In this document: positions 42,634-51,500 of the stretch, in pieces
Layout: every line of letters begins with the position of its first letter
Numbering within the stretch: position 1 is the first letter of the stretch
Origin: Sphingobacteriaceae bacterium GW460-11-11-14-LB5
Lineage (GTDB): Bacteria; Bacteroidota; Bacteroidia; Sphingobacteriales; Sphingobacteriaceae
Assembly: GCA_002151545.1 (NCBI GenBank)
Contig: CP021237.1
Location: 4,836,001-4,900,000 of the forward strand
Direction: 5' to 3'
DNA length: 64,000 bases
Program-made: the position numbers and the translations under genes
The notes under the pieces: generated by a model
The model's input: only the letters and a program-made list of their open reading frames with translations
Database searches by the model: none
Told to the model about the DNA's origin: nothing

Positions 42634-42856
42634 CAGGCTTTAATTTAGAACGATCTGTAGAGACACAGACTCACATCGGTAAAAAATTTATTTCGCCGCA
42701 ACTTCGGGTTCTTCTTTGCATTCAGAATGACAGCAAGGAGTGAATATTCAAATTAATAAACGTCATTTTAACATTTTTTAATTTAAAAAAAAGCGGAGAT
42801 TAATTTATGATTTTACTACATTTAGATTTCGAAACCAAATAACCGCTATTATATTA

Positions 42857-44533
42857 ATGAAAAACAATTTATTGGACACGAAGGATTACATTGTATTTGC
42901 AATCTACTTCGTTATTGTGGCTGCTTACGGTCTGTACATCTACAACAAGAAAAAATCCGCATCCACAGGCTCAAAAGATTATTTCTTAGCTGAAGGTTCA
43001 CTTACATGGTGGGCAATCGGTGCATCTTTAATCGCCTCTAATATTTCTGCAGAGCAGTTTATCGGCATGAGCGGATCGGGCTTTAAGATGGGATTGGCAA
43101 TTGCAACTTACGAGTGGATGGCTGCCCTTACACTGGTTATTGTTGCTGTTTTTTTTATTCCGGTTTACCTGAAGAACAAAATTGCCACAATGCCTCAGTT
43201 CTTACACCAACGTTACAACGGAACGGTGGCCATGATTATGGCTGTATTCTGGTTATTGTTATACGTAGTGGTAAACTTAACTTCAATCCTTTACTTAGGT
43301 GCTTTAGCTGTTAGCAGTATCTCTGGATTCGATTTAACCTTCTGTATGTATGCCATTGCAGCTTTTGCCATTGTAATTACCCTAGGTGGAATGAAAGTAA
43401 TTGGTTATACCGATGTGATTCAGGTATTTTTCTTAATTCTGGGCGGTTTGGCCACGACATACCTGGCCTTAAACCTGGTTTCTACCCATTATGGTACCTC
43501 AGGTATTTTCGAAGGCTATAGCCTGATGACCTCAAAAGCATCAGAACATTTTCACATGATCTTAAAACCTGACAATGAGAATTACATTGATTTACCAGGA
43601 CTAAGCGTATTAGTAGGTGGTATGTGGATTGTAAACCTTAACTATTGGGGTTGTAACCAGTACATCACGCAACGTGCTTTAGGTGCAGATTTAAAAACGG
43701 CCCGTGGTGGTATTTTGTTTGCGGCGTTCTTAAAGTTATTAATGCCGATTATTGTGGTATTACCAGGTATTGCTGCTTATGTATTGTATAAAGACGGCGC
43801 TTTCCAATCGGAGATGTTGCAGGATGGGTCTGTTAATCCGGATCGTGCTTACCCGGTTTTGTTAAACTTATTACCTGCCGGATTAAAAGGTTTATCGTTT
43901 GCGGCATTAACCGCAGCGGTTGTAGCCTCATTAGCGGGTAAAGCAAACAGTATTGCAACCATTTTTACATTAGATATTTATAAAAAAGTATTAAAAACCG
44001 ATGCTTCTGAAAAGAACCTCGTTTTTACAGGTAAAATTGCCGTAGTTGTAGCCATGGTATTGGGTGTTGTTATTGCACCATACTTAGGTATCGATAAAAA
44101 AGGCGGATTCCAGTATATCCAGGAGTATACAGGTTTTGTGTCTCCAGGTATATTTGCCATGTTTATTCTTGGTTTCTTCTGGAAAAGAGCTACCTCAAAC
44201 GCAGCGCTATTCGCCACTGTTGGTGGTTTCGGATTATCGTTATTATTAAAGGTTCTTCCTACTTGGACCGATCTTTCCTGGTTATCAGGAATGGGCTTCT
44301 CGGTTAAAAACGGAGTTGGTGTTTACGAAATTCCTTTCTTAGATAGAATGGGTTTTGTATTCGTATTCTGTGTGATTGGTATGGTCATTATTAGTTTGTT
44401 CGAAAACAGAAATGGTGTTAATCCAAAAGGTCTGGAAATCGATTCGAAAATGTTCAAAACCACCACAGGTTTTGCTGTTGGTTCGTTAATTATTATCGGT
44501 TTATTGGTAGCCCTTTACAGTGTATACTGGTAG
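42857..44533 (+). CDS. Sodium/sugar symporter (SSS family), probably xylose
   Basis: This 558-residue membrane transporter of the solute:sodium symporter family has about 14 hydrophobic helices. LAEGSLTWWAIGASLIASNI is the typical sodium-site entry helix (TM1), followed by the EQFIGMSG and GYTDVIQVFF regions. LGGMKVIGYTD is characteristic of bacterial sugar symporters. It stands after xylA with a 263-bp gap, on the same strand, so xylose or a xylose oligomer is the likely cargo. A terminator follows the stop codon. Confidence 0.92.
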   Translation: MKNNLLDTKDYIVFAIYFVIVAAYGLYIYNKKKSASTGSKDYFLAEGSLTWWAIGASLIASNISAEQFIGMSGSGFKMGLAIATYEWMAALTLVIVAVFFIPVYLKNKIATMPQFLHQRYNGTVAMIMAVFWLLLYVVVNLTSILYLGALAVSSISGFDLTFCMYAIAAFAIVITLGGMKVIGYTDVIQVFFLILGGLATTYLALNLVSTHYGTSGIFEGYSLMTSKASEHFHMILKPDNENYIDLPGLSVLVGGMWIVNLNYWGCNQYITQRALGADLKTARGGILFAAFLKLLMPIIVVLPGIAAYVLYKDGAFQSEMLQDGSVNPDRAYPVLLNLLPAGLKGLSFAALTAAVVASLAGKANSIATIFTLDIYKKVLKTDASEKNLVFTGKIAVVVAMVLGVVIAPYLGIDKKGGFQYIQEYTGFVSPGIFAMFILGFFWKRATSNAALFATVGGFGLSLLLKVLPTWTDLSWLSGMGFSVKNGVGVYEIPFLDRMGFVFVFCVIGMVIISLFENRNGVNPKGLEIDSKMFKTTTGFAVGSLIIIGLLVALYSVYW

Positions 44534-44558
44534 GAAATATCTTTTTATTATAATTTCT

Positions 44559-44590
44559 AAAGCTTTTCTGGAAACAGGAAAGCTTTTTTG
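44559..44590 (+). terminator. Terminator after the xylose symporter gene
   Basis: AAAGCTTTTCTG pairs with CAGGAAAGCTTT (including G-T pairs) around GAAA, followed by six T. Confidence 0.85.
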
Positions 44591-45121
44591 TTTTGATACA
44601 AATCGGTCATTTTCATCAGTAGTTATTTTTTTTTTTAAAAAGCCTATTTGAGCAAATTATGAAAGTGATCTTTTTTGGAAAGAAGGTACAGCAGCATTAA
44701 ACAATGATAGTCCTGCTCTCCGTTCTTTCTGATGCTAATGTAGTGCCGATTTATCGGTAAAGGATCAGAACCACTTCGATCAGGTTTGGGTGGCAAAGAA
44801 GGTGCAACTATTTGTGGCTGCAGGGCGTAGCGAATTAGGCGATGAGACCCAAACCATTAATAGCTGTAGAAAAACGCGTTAATTAGCCCTGATTGAAGGG
44901 GGATGCCGATTTTTCATCGGCAGGAGCGGAAAGCAGGACTACAGCAACCGATAAGCACTACTGTTGCGCTCCAAGAAAAAATATTTAAATCGCAACACAT
45001 TGATTTGGTTCGTGGAGACACGAATCAAGGCGTTTGCGAGTGTTTTTAATAGCAAAAGGGGTGCTGACCACACGATAGGAATCTTCGGGACAGCATGACG
45101 ACTTCTATAGGTTTGAATGAA
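44591..45121. other. Long noncoding spacer with structured element and repeat end
   Basis: No gene is supported. It holds the structured element at 44672-44975 and, at about 45060-45100, a degenerate family A-like end (GTGCTGACC...CAGCATGACG). Confidence 0.65.
44672..44975 (+). repeat. Structured noncoding element, family D-like, nested inverted repeats
   Basis: An outer pair (GTCCTGCTCTCCGTTC at 44710 with GAGCGGAAAGCAGGAC at 44924) encloses GGTTTGGGT (44783) with ACCCAAACC (44847). It also encloses the hairpin TGCCGAT/ATCGGCA (44904-44922). AGCCCTGATTGAAGGG and GGAGCGGAAAGCAGGACTAC match the family D signature seen at 52 kb. The entry TTTTTTGGAAAG is also shared with that array. Direction of transcription is not known. 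Confidence 0.5.
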
Positions 45122-45502
45122 TTATTGCGAACAAGGTCCGTCAGGGATTTCTTTACTGATTTTAAGCACTTTCATCACCACTAAGGTAGAATCGAAATCA
45201 GGAGAAACTGTAGCGGTATCAGATTTCGCAAAATAACCTTCTAATTCCACATATACAGGCTCGTAAGGCTTTTCGAAACCCAGGTTGCTATAAGCCAGTT
45301 CTAAGTTTTTTACACTGTCGGTAACCCAGTATTCACGCCCATCTTCGCATAAGGTAAACGACTTCATTTCGGGACCAAAACTATATAAACCTTTAACCGT
45401 TTTCAGATTACTTTTTTCTCCCTCGGCTTTATCGTTTCTACAAGCTGTAGCGGCTACGCCAAGGAGCACAACGAGTACAATTGCTTGTTTAAATAACTTC
45501 AT
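45122..45502 (-). CDS. Lipoprotein of unknown function (NlpE-like fold possible)
   Basis: This 126-residue lipoprotein has signal MKLFKQAIVLVVLLGVAATAC with lipobox Cys21. The mature part is beta-rich: KGLYSFGPEMKSFTLCEDGREYWVT, then YEPVYVELEGYFA. This resembles the OB-like domain of NlpE-type envelope sensors, but no full family match is claimed. It starts two bases after the stop codon of the LolC/E-like permease gene on the same strand, so they are likely co-transcribed and the lipoprotein may relate to lipoprotein transport. Confidence 0.6.
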   Translation of the reverse strand: MKLFKQAIVLVVLLGVAATACRNDKAEGEKSNLKTVKGLYSFGPEMKSFTLCEDGREYWVTDSVKNLELAYSNLGFEKPYEPVYVELEGYFAKSDTATVSPDFDSTLVVMKVLKISKEIPDGPCSQ

Positions 45503-45503
45503 T

Positions 45504-46739
45504 TTATATAGTTTGATTAATTTGATCTATCTTTTTAACACTTAAATTGGATGACAAAGCAGATGCCAAAAATGAGAAGATGCCTACTGTAACAAAAACT
45601 AAAACAAAATCTTTCCATTTTAATCCGATTGGATAAGAACTTACCAGCGTTTTGTTTACTTCATCGCCCATTTTGATAAAACCATAGGTGTGCTGAAAAT
45701 AATAAAATATGAGGCCAATAATTAAGCCCAGCACACAGCCAGACATGGTGATCATCATGCCCTCAAATAAAAATATACGTTTGATTAATTTCTTACCTGC
45801 GCCTAAACTGCTCAGAATGGCTACATCCTTTACCTTATCGATTACTAACATGGTTAACGACCCTATGATATTAAATATAGCAATAATCAGGATAAAAGTA
45901 AGAATAATATAAACGGCCCATTTTTCGGTATTTAAAATGTGGTAGAGTGATTTATTTTGTTCGGCCTGATTTCTGACCTCATAATCTTTACCTGCTTTTT
46001 CAATTACCTCTTTTTGAAAATCGTCTACATCAACGCCAGGCTGGAGATTGATCTCTATTGCAGACACTTTTTTATCTTCGCCCAAAAGTTCACGCGCAAA
46101 ATTTAAGGGTACAATAATGCCATTATCGAAATCTTGCTGTACTTCAAAAACACCGCTTACCCGAATGTTCTTCACCACAAAATCGTCGGCCGGGTTTAAG
46201 GTATTGGCCGCGATATCTTTCTTTGGCGAATAAATCTCTAATTCCGTAAAGGGATCAACCGTATTTACCGCTAAATAACTCTGCAGGGCAGACCCAATTA
46301 CCGCATTATCGCCGCTTCTGTTATGCAATATAAAGTGGCCTTCTTTAATGGTGCTATCTAATTTGGCATTTTTCAAATAATCTAAACTTACCCCTTTAAC
46401 CATTCCAACGGCCTGTTTGTTGTTATATTTTAGTAATGCATTTTCCTGCAGGACCTCCGTAAAAGCGGCCACGTCCTTATTTTTTCGGAGTGCATTAAAA
46501 TAAGTTGTATTTGGATCAAAAGTTTTCCCTTTAACCGGGGTAATGGCAATTTGCGGGGTAATGGTATCGAACATGTTTAATACCACAGTTTCTAAACCGT
46601 TAAATACCGAAAGGATAATAATTAATGCAGCACTACCAACCATTACACCTACCATTGATATGCCCGATATCAGGTTAATGGCATTGGTTGATTTTTTGGC
46701 AAAAAGATACCTTTTGGCAATATAAAACGATGTATTCAC
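45504..46739 (-). CDS. FtsX-family ABC transporter permease (LolC/E-like)
   Basis: This is a 411-residue permease likely belonging to the Lol lipoprotein-release or macrolide-export type. From the GTG at 46739 (N-terminus VNTSFYIAKRYLFAKKSTNAI) it shows one N-terminal helix. A large periplasmic MacB_PCD-like domain follows (about 55-250). Three C-terminal helices form the FtsX domain (around 270-400, with SLTMLVIDKVKDVAILSSLGA). The usual LolD ATPase gene is not adjacent. An ATG at 46802 would add a hydrophilic extension unrelated to the family, so GTG is preferred. A lipoprotein gene follows one base past the stop. Confidence 0.85.
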   Translation of the reverse strand: MNTSFYIAKRYLFAKKSTNAINLISGISMVGVMVGSAALIIILSVFNGLETVVLNMFDTITPQIAITPVKGKTFDPNTTYFNALRKNKDVAAFTEVLQENALLKYNNKQAVGMVKGVSLDYLKNAKLDSTIKEGHFILHNRSGDNAVIGSALQSYLAVNTVDPFTELEIYSPKKDIAANTLNPADDFVVKNIRVSGVFEVQQDFDNGIIVPLNFARELLGEDKKVSAIEINLQPGVDVDDFQKEVIEKAGKDYEVRNQAEQNKSLYHILNTEKWAVYIILTFILIIAIFNIIGSLTMLVIDKVKDVAILSSLGAGKKLIKRIFLFEGMMITMSGCVLGLIIGLIFYYFQHTYGFIKMGDEVNKTLVSSYPIGLKWKDFVLVFVTVGIFSFLASALSSNLSVKKIDQINQTI

Positions 46740-46829
46740 AGCGGCAAAGATAGTTAAAATGTAAGATGGATGAGGTAAGACGGAAGATGTATGTAAAACC
46801 ATTTTACATATTCAATCTTACATTTTACA

Positions 46830-47468
46830 TCAAAAAAACGGGTTATGTTGTTTTTCAAAACCAATGCTTGTGGCTGGTCCATGGCCAGGATAAACTTTGG
46901 TTTCATCAGGTAAGACAAACAGTTTATCGGAAATGTTTTGGATTAATTGCTGATGATTACCTCCTGGTAAATCGGTACGCCCAATGCTACCATAAAAAAG
47001 CACATCACCACCTATTAAAATATGATCGGCTGCACTGTAAAAACAAAGGTGCGCTGGTGAATGCCCCGGAGCAAAAATTAGGGTGAGTGTGCTATTGCCA
47101 AAAGAAACAGTTCCTGTTTCGGGCAAAAAGGTATCCGGCAAGGGAGATATAGCATAACGGGTAAAACCCATTGATGGTGCATAACCGGGAACGGCATTTA
47201 AAATGGGTAGTTCGCCCTGATGAAACTGTGGTTTTAGGCCATAGGTTTCGAACACAAATTTATTGCCGAAAACATGATCGAGATGGCAATGTGTATTGAG
47301 CAACAAAACCGGTTTTAAACCTTCATTTTTGATGAAAGCGGCCAATTCATTTTGCTCAAAACCCTCGTACATACCCGGATCGATAATAACACATTCTTTG
47401 GTTTCATCGTAAAGCACATAGGTATTTTCGCTGTAAGCGTTAAAGGTGAAGGTTTTTATGGTAATCAT
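46830..47468 (-). CDS. MBL-fold hydrolase (glyoxalase II-like)
   Basis: This 212-residue cytosolic enzyme has the metal motif HCHLDH (His60, His62, Asp64, His65), the later ligands in GHSPAHLCFY and a final His in VYPGHGPAT. The fold and motif spacing match hydroxyacylglutathione-hydrolase-like proteins that cleave thioesters. As most Bacteroidota lack glutathione, another thiol ester may be the substrate; this is inference. It lies in a minus-strand row with gldD and aroE. Confidence 0.9.
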   Translation of the reverse strand: MITIKTFTFNAYSENTYVLYDETKECVIIDPGMYEGFEQNELAAFIKNEGLKPVLLLNTHCHLDHVFGNKFVFETYGLKPQFHQGELPILNAVPGYAPSMGFTRYAISPLPDTFLPETGTVSFGNSTLTLIFAPGHSPAHLCFYSAADHILIGGDVLFYGSIGRTDLPGGNHQQLIQNISDKLFVLPDETKVYPGHGPATSIGFEKQHNPFF

Positions 47469-47511
47469 AAGTTTTAGAAAAAATCCTGCTTCCAGGATAA
47501 CAAATAATAAA

Positions 47512-48102
47512 TTAATTTTTCCACCTGAAGGTAGAAATCAGGGTATCGATATCCTTTTTAATAAATTTAACAACGGGTTCAATGGAATCGTATTGTGGGC
47601 GCTCATTAAAATATAAAGCCCCTCTAAAATAATGTTTAGCGCTATCGGTTAAAAAAAACTGAACAGAAGAAGCTGTATTTCCTTCAATGGCATAATAAAT
47701 ACCATAAACCTGGTGTTCAGGGTAATTAATGAGCTTCTGATCAATTGCGCTTGCTTTTATCGTGTGTTTAAAGGCCAGTTTTCGGGCATCTTCTACCATT
47801 TCATCATATTCGCCTTTACCCGAAACATCGTAATAAGTTAAATGCAAAAAGCCATTAAACTGCTTAAAGTGCAAATTGTACCAGTTTTTTTGGGCATCGC
47901 GACTTTGATCCTGCTCTACCGCTGCATAAGTTGGGTATTCGAAAGTAAAGGGAACTGGCTTGGTAAATGTGGTGTAGTCTTTTTTAGGGAATACAATCCT
48001 GAAATATGCTTTTGGCTTTGGACTATAATCGTGGTTCTGACAAGCTGTTAGGAACAAAAGCAGGACAAAAGGTAAAAGAATAATCAATTGTTTTAATTTC
48101 AT
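47512..48102 (-). CDS. gldD: Gliding-motility-associated lipoprotein GldD
   Basis: This 196-residue lipoprotein has signal MKLKQLIILLPFVLLLFLTAC with lipobox Cys21. The mature part has the GldD signature region YSPKPKAYFRIVFPKKDY and the later WYNLHFKQFNGFLHLTYYDV. It also has YFRGALYFNERPQYDSI near the end. GldD is one of the core gliding motility genes in Bacteroidota, but its exact role is not solved and many non-gliding Sphingobacteriaceae keep it. No other gld gene is in this window. Confidence 0.88.
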   Translation of the reverse strand: MKLKQLIILLPFVLLLFLTACQNHDYSPKPKAYFRIVFPKKDYTTFTKPVPFTFEYPTYAAVEQDQSRDAQKNWYNLHFKQFNGFLHLTYYDVSGKGEYDEMVEDARKLAFKHTIKASAIDQKLINYPEHQVYGIYYAIEGNTASSVQFFLTDSAKHYFRGALYFNERPQYDSIEPVVKFIKKDIDTLISTFRWKN

Positions 48103-48109
48103 AACATTC

Positions 48110-48166
48110 TATCAAAGATTGCCTGCCTGCTTCAGGCGGGCTTCGTCGTTCCTCCTCGCAATGACG
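48110..48166. repeat. Dispersed repeat, family B (half copy), ...CTCGCAATGACG
   Basis: It has the right arm CTCCTCGCAATGACG and an inner hairpin GCCTGCCTGCTTCAGGCGGGC. The left arm is degraded. It lies between gldD and aroE. Confidence 0.6.
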
Positions 48167-48176
48167 ATAAGTTAGA

Positions 48177-48920
48177 TTATTTATTCCAGATTGCCCAGGC
48201 CTTTTCTGCTTGTTTGTACAGCATTTCCAAACCGTTTTTAATGGCTGCACCACGTTCGGCGGCTTTGGCCAAAAACGCCGTCTCCAGCGGATTATACACT
48301 AAATCGTAGGCTAAATATCCCGGCCCAAGCAAGCTGTAATCAATTTCTGGAAAGGTATCTACATTTGGCGACATCCCCAAAGGTGTGGTATTGATCAGTA
48401 ACTGGTGTGAGGCCAAAATCTCCGGGCTAACTTCCGAATATAGAATAGCACCTGGAACAGCCGTTCGCACCACCAGCTGATATTGGATATTTAATTTTTC
48501 TAAAACATACTTAACCGCTTTTGCCGCACCGCCATCGCCAAAAACAAGTGCTTTTGTATGTTGCGGCCCTAACAATGGCTTAAGCGATTCTTCAAAGCCA
48601 TATGCATCGGTATTGTAGCCTTTAAGATAGTTTTTCCCTTCAAAACTTTTGATCGAAATACAATTTACAGCACCAATTTTCTCTGCAGCTTCATCTACTT
48701 CATTTAAATAGCAAAGCACGTTTACTTTATGCGGAATAGTTACATTAAGGCCACACAGCGACGGATTTTCATTCAGCAGATCGGGCAGCGATTTAATATC
48801 GGCAATAGGGAAAAGCTCATATTGATGTCCGGCTATGCCTTCATTTTGAAATTTTTCTGTGAAATATTTTTTCGAGAAAGAATGAGAAAGCGGATATCCG
48901 ATTAAGCCGTATGTTTTCAT
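48177..48920 (-). CDS. aroE: Shikimate dehydrogenase
   Basis: This enzyme reduces 3-dehydroshikimate with NADPH in aromatic amino acid synthesis. The ATG at 48920 gives 247 residues with substrate-site Ser12/Ser14 (LSHSF), Lys65 in VTIPHK and Asp105 in NTDAYG, the usual catalytic set. VFGDGGAAKAVKYVL is the NADPH-binding motif and NTTPLGMSP a later signature. An ATG at 48947 lies in the flanking family B repeat and is rejected. Length is short but within the range for bacterial AroE. Confidence 0.93.
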   Translation of the reverse strand: MKTYGLIGYPLSHSFSKKYFTEKFQNEGIAGHQYELFPIADIKSLPDLLNENPSLCGLNVTIPHKVNVLCYLNEVDEAAEKIGAVNCISIKSFEGKNYLKGYNTDAYGFEESLKPLLGPQHTKALVFGDGGAAKAVKYVLEKLNIQYQLVVRTAVPGAILYSEVSPEILASHQLLINTTPLGMSPNVDTFPEIDYSLLGPGYLAYDLVYNPLETAFLAKAAERGAAIKNGLEMLYKQAEKAWAIWNK

Positions 48921-48930
48921 AAGCGTATTT

Positions 48931-49008
48931 ACGTCATTGCGAGGCACGAAGCCATCTTAACGCGATAGAAATACTACCAACAGATTGCTTCGTACCTCGC
49001 AATGACGA
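48931..49008. repeat. Dispersed repeat, family B, complete inverted copy
   Basis: CGTCATTGCGAGGCACGAAG at the left pairs with CTTCGTACCTCGCAATGACG at the right with only small mismatches, so the two ends form a long stem. It begins 11 bp before the aroE start codon and so lies in its leader. Confidence 0.75.
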
Positions 49009-49018
49009 TTTTTGTCTT

Positions 49019-49786
49019 TTATTTTACTTGGTTCAGAAAATAGTCAAAAGTATCTCCACGTAGTCCTAAACGAATAGTTTCTAAAGGAATTACTTCTGCC
49101 GGGGCAATATTACCAAGATTTACATTGCTACCGATTAATTTAATAAACCAAACTTGTTGTTCTTTTTGAGGAGCCTCCCAGATAATGGTTTCTTCAGGAA
49201 TCTGCGTTAGAATTTCATCAACCAGTCCTTCACGCACTTCGCCGCTACCCCGGTAAATACCTACATTACCGCCTTCGCGGGCTTCGGCAATTACCTTCCA
49301 CGATCCTGCTTCGATTTCGGCCTGCATTAATTTAATCCACTTGTATGGGGCAAATATTTTAGCGGCATCTTTACTGCCCACTTCAGAAATAACGGTTACC
49401 TGTTTAGCCAGTTCACGGATAAACTCACATTTTTTATCGTGCTCAATTTCGATAGAACCATCAGAAACTTCTGCATATTCCATCCCGTATTGATCTAATA
49501 CACGCTGATAATCTGAAAACTGGTTACGGATGATAAAGGCTTCAAATAATGTTCCACCGAAATAGGTAGGAATGCCTGCACTTTTATATAAAGCTAATTT
49601 TTCTTTAAGGTTTGGTGTTACGTGTGATGTGGCCCAACCTAATTTTACGATATCTGTATGTACGCCGGCAACTTCAATAAAATCTTCAACCTGGCGTAGG
49701 CTCAATCCCTTATCCATAACCATTGTTAAGCCTTTTTGGCGTGGTTTAGCTGGACGTTCGGGAACGTTTAATAATGGATAATTCAT
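49019..49786 (-). CDS. Phosphosulfolactate synthase-like protein (ComA family)
   Basis: This 255-residue TIM-barrel protein matches ComA, which joins phosphoenolpyruvate and sulfite to phosphosulfolactate. GLTMVMDKGLSLRQVEDF, DIVKLGWATSHVTP and FGGTLFEAFIIRNQF are shared blocks. KLMQAEIEAGS and REGGNVGIYRGSGEVR cover the presumed active site. In methanogens this starts coenzyme M synthesis; no other coenzyme M gene is nearby, so a role in sulfolactate or sulfonate metabolism of Bacteroidota is possible but unproven. It stands in a minus-strand row between aroE and a TPR gene. Confidence 0.87.
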   Translation of the reverse strand: MNYPLLNVPERPAKPRQKGLTMVMDKGLSLRQVEDFIEVAGVHTDIVKLGWATSHVTPNLKEKLALYKSAGIPTYFGGTLFEAFIIRNQFSDYQRVLDQYGMEYAEVSDGSIEIEHDKKCEFIRELAKQVTVISEVGSKDAAKIFAPYKWIKLMQAEIEAGSWKVIAEAREGGNVGIYRGSGEVREGLVDEILTQIPEETIIWEAPQKEQQVWFIKLIGSNVNLGNIAPAEVIPLETIRLGLRGDTFDYFLNQVK

Positions 49787-49846
49787 ATGCGTACAAAAGT
49801 GAAAAAAATTTTGAGATTTATTTGTTAAATTTTTCTCACAAGGTCG

Positions 49847-51250
49847 TTACCTTATATATCTGTTTATAACGTTCAAAATGGCACTATTATCCTGCAATTG
49901 TGGCAAATATTCAAATAAAATATAGTGTTTATCAGGGTCAGTTGTTAAAGCCGTTTCTAAATATCCCAGCGCATCGCTATAGTTCCCTAAGGCAAAAAGA
50001 TAGGCTACCATCCGGTAATACAGTTCTGCTGCTTCGGGGTTATTCTTAATCGCCTCAGCCATCGTTTCCGAGGCTTCCAGTAATTTGCCCTGCTCATAAA
50101 GTACGGTACTAAAATCTAACCAGGCTTCAATATCTAAAGGATTAAACTCCAATACTTTTTCATAAGCTTCGATCGATTCATCAATCTGGCCTAATTTGTA
50201 ATAAGCATCGGCCATGGCAAACCAGAAATCAGGATTTTCAGCTTCTAAATCGATTGCTTTTTTATAAAAATGCAAGGATTCGAAATAACGTTCTTCAAAA
50301 TTCAGCGTAACACCAATCCCAAACCAGGCATCTGCCATTTTAGGATCCATTTTTACCGATTTTTTGTAGTATGAACGGGCTTCGTCCATTTTTTCCAGTT
50401 TTTCGTAACATTCACCAATGGCGCAATAAGTATCAGCATTGGGTTGTTCGTATTCGAAAGTCTGTTTGTAAACCTCTATGGCCTCGTCATATTTATCGAG
50501 TTGAACCAAAGCATTGCCTTTATTGAAATACGCCGAGCTAAAATCCTCTTTAATGAGAATCGCATAATCATATGCGTCGATCGCTTTTTCGAAAAGGTTC
50601 AACTTGTGGAAACTGTTGCCTAAATTATACCAGGCCGCATAAGAATACGGATCGGTATCGATGTATTGCTGATAAAACTTAATACTTTCTTCTTGTTTAT
50701 CTAACACATCGTAACAGAAAGCCAGCTCATACAAACCATCCTGGTTTTCCATATTCTGCTCTAAACTGAGTTTAATATAGGTAATGGCGCTTTCATAATC
50801 GCTCATGCTCTGGTAAACATAAGCCATTTGCAATAAAATCTCATCGGTACTTTCGGCCAGTCCCAAAGCTTTTTCATAATTTTCCAAAGCCTCGTCAAAA
50901 CGTTCGGTATTTTGAAAAATATTACCGCGAAGCAAATAAATATCTGGTTCAGACGGTTCTAAAAGCTCGGCTTTCTGCAAAGCAATAAAAGCCTTTTCGT
51001 GGTTGTTGGTTAAAATGTAAAGGTGAGCCTGTTTGATTAAAAACACAGTAGCATAAGGGTGTTGACTGATTGCAAAATCAACTACCTGCAAAGCTTTGAC
51101 CGGATCATTTTTCTCAATGTAGAAATCTACAATGTATTCGAATGCCCCTGCATCGAAGAAATACTGATCCTGGTTGCGGAGCATTTCTTCGTAACGTTCT
51201 ACCGAGCGTTGTGCATCTTCGTTGGATTCAAAAAAGAATTCTTCTTCCAT
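49847..51250 (-). CDS. Large cytosolic TPR protein
   Basis: This 467-residue protein is built almost wholly from tetratricopeptide repeats (about eleven helix pairs, for example DIYLLRGNIFQNTERFDEAL and NAWYNLG-like AAWYNLGNSFHKLNLFEKA). There is no signal peptide, membrane segment or enzymatic domain. It probably acts as a scaffold for protein complexes; the partner is unknown. The acidic N-terminus (MEEEFFFESNEDAQRS) and the Tyr/Phe-rich repeats are typical of Bacteroidota TPR proteins. Confidence 0.85.
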   Translation of the reverse strand: MEEEFFFESNEDAQRSVERYEEMLRNQDQYFFDAGAFEYIVDFYIEKNDPVKALQVVDFAISQHPYATVFLIKQAHLYILTNNHEKAFIALQKAELLEPSEPDIYLLRGNIFQNTERFDEALENYEKALGLAESTDEILLQMAYVYQSMSDYESAITYIKLSLEQNMENQDGLYELAFCYDVLDKQEESIKFYQQYIDTDPYSYAAWYNLGNSFHKLNLFEKAIDAYDYAILIKEDFSSAYFNKGNALVQLDKYDEAIEVYKQTFEYEQPNADTYCAIGECYEKLEKMDEARSYYKKSVKMDPKMADAWFGIGVTLNFEERYFESLHFYKKAIDLEAENPDFWFAMADAYYKLGQIDESIEAYEKVLEFNPLDIEAWLDFSTVLYEQGKLLEASETMAEAIKNNPEAAELYYRMVAYLFALGNYSDALGYLETALTTDPDKHYILFEYLPQLQDNSAILNVINRYIR

Positions 51251-51500
51251 ATATTATACTATTAAAGAACCGTGCCAATTAGCAGAAAAACACATTATAA
51301 GTTTACAAGTTTTAATTATCCGTTTTTAAAATAATTATTAACATCAATCGGTTAAAACAGCGTAAATAGCTGACTATAAAGCGTATTGACTGTGATTAAG
51401 ATGTGTGGATAATCGATAGATTTTGTGCAACATCGCGGTTCCTTTTCCCTTCTTTGACAAAAATACTATAAATTTATGGTATATACGTAATGAAGAAGTC

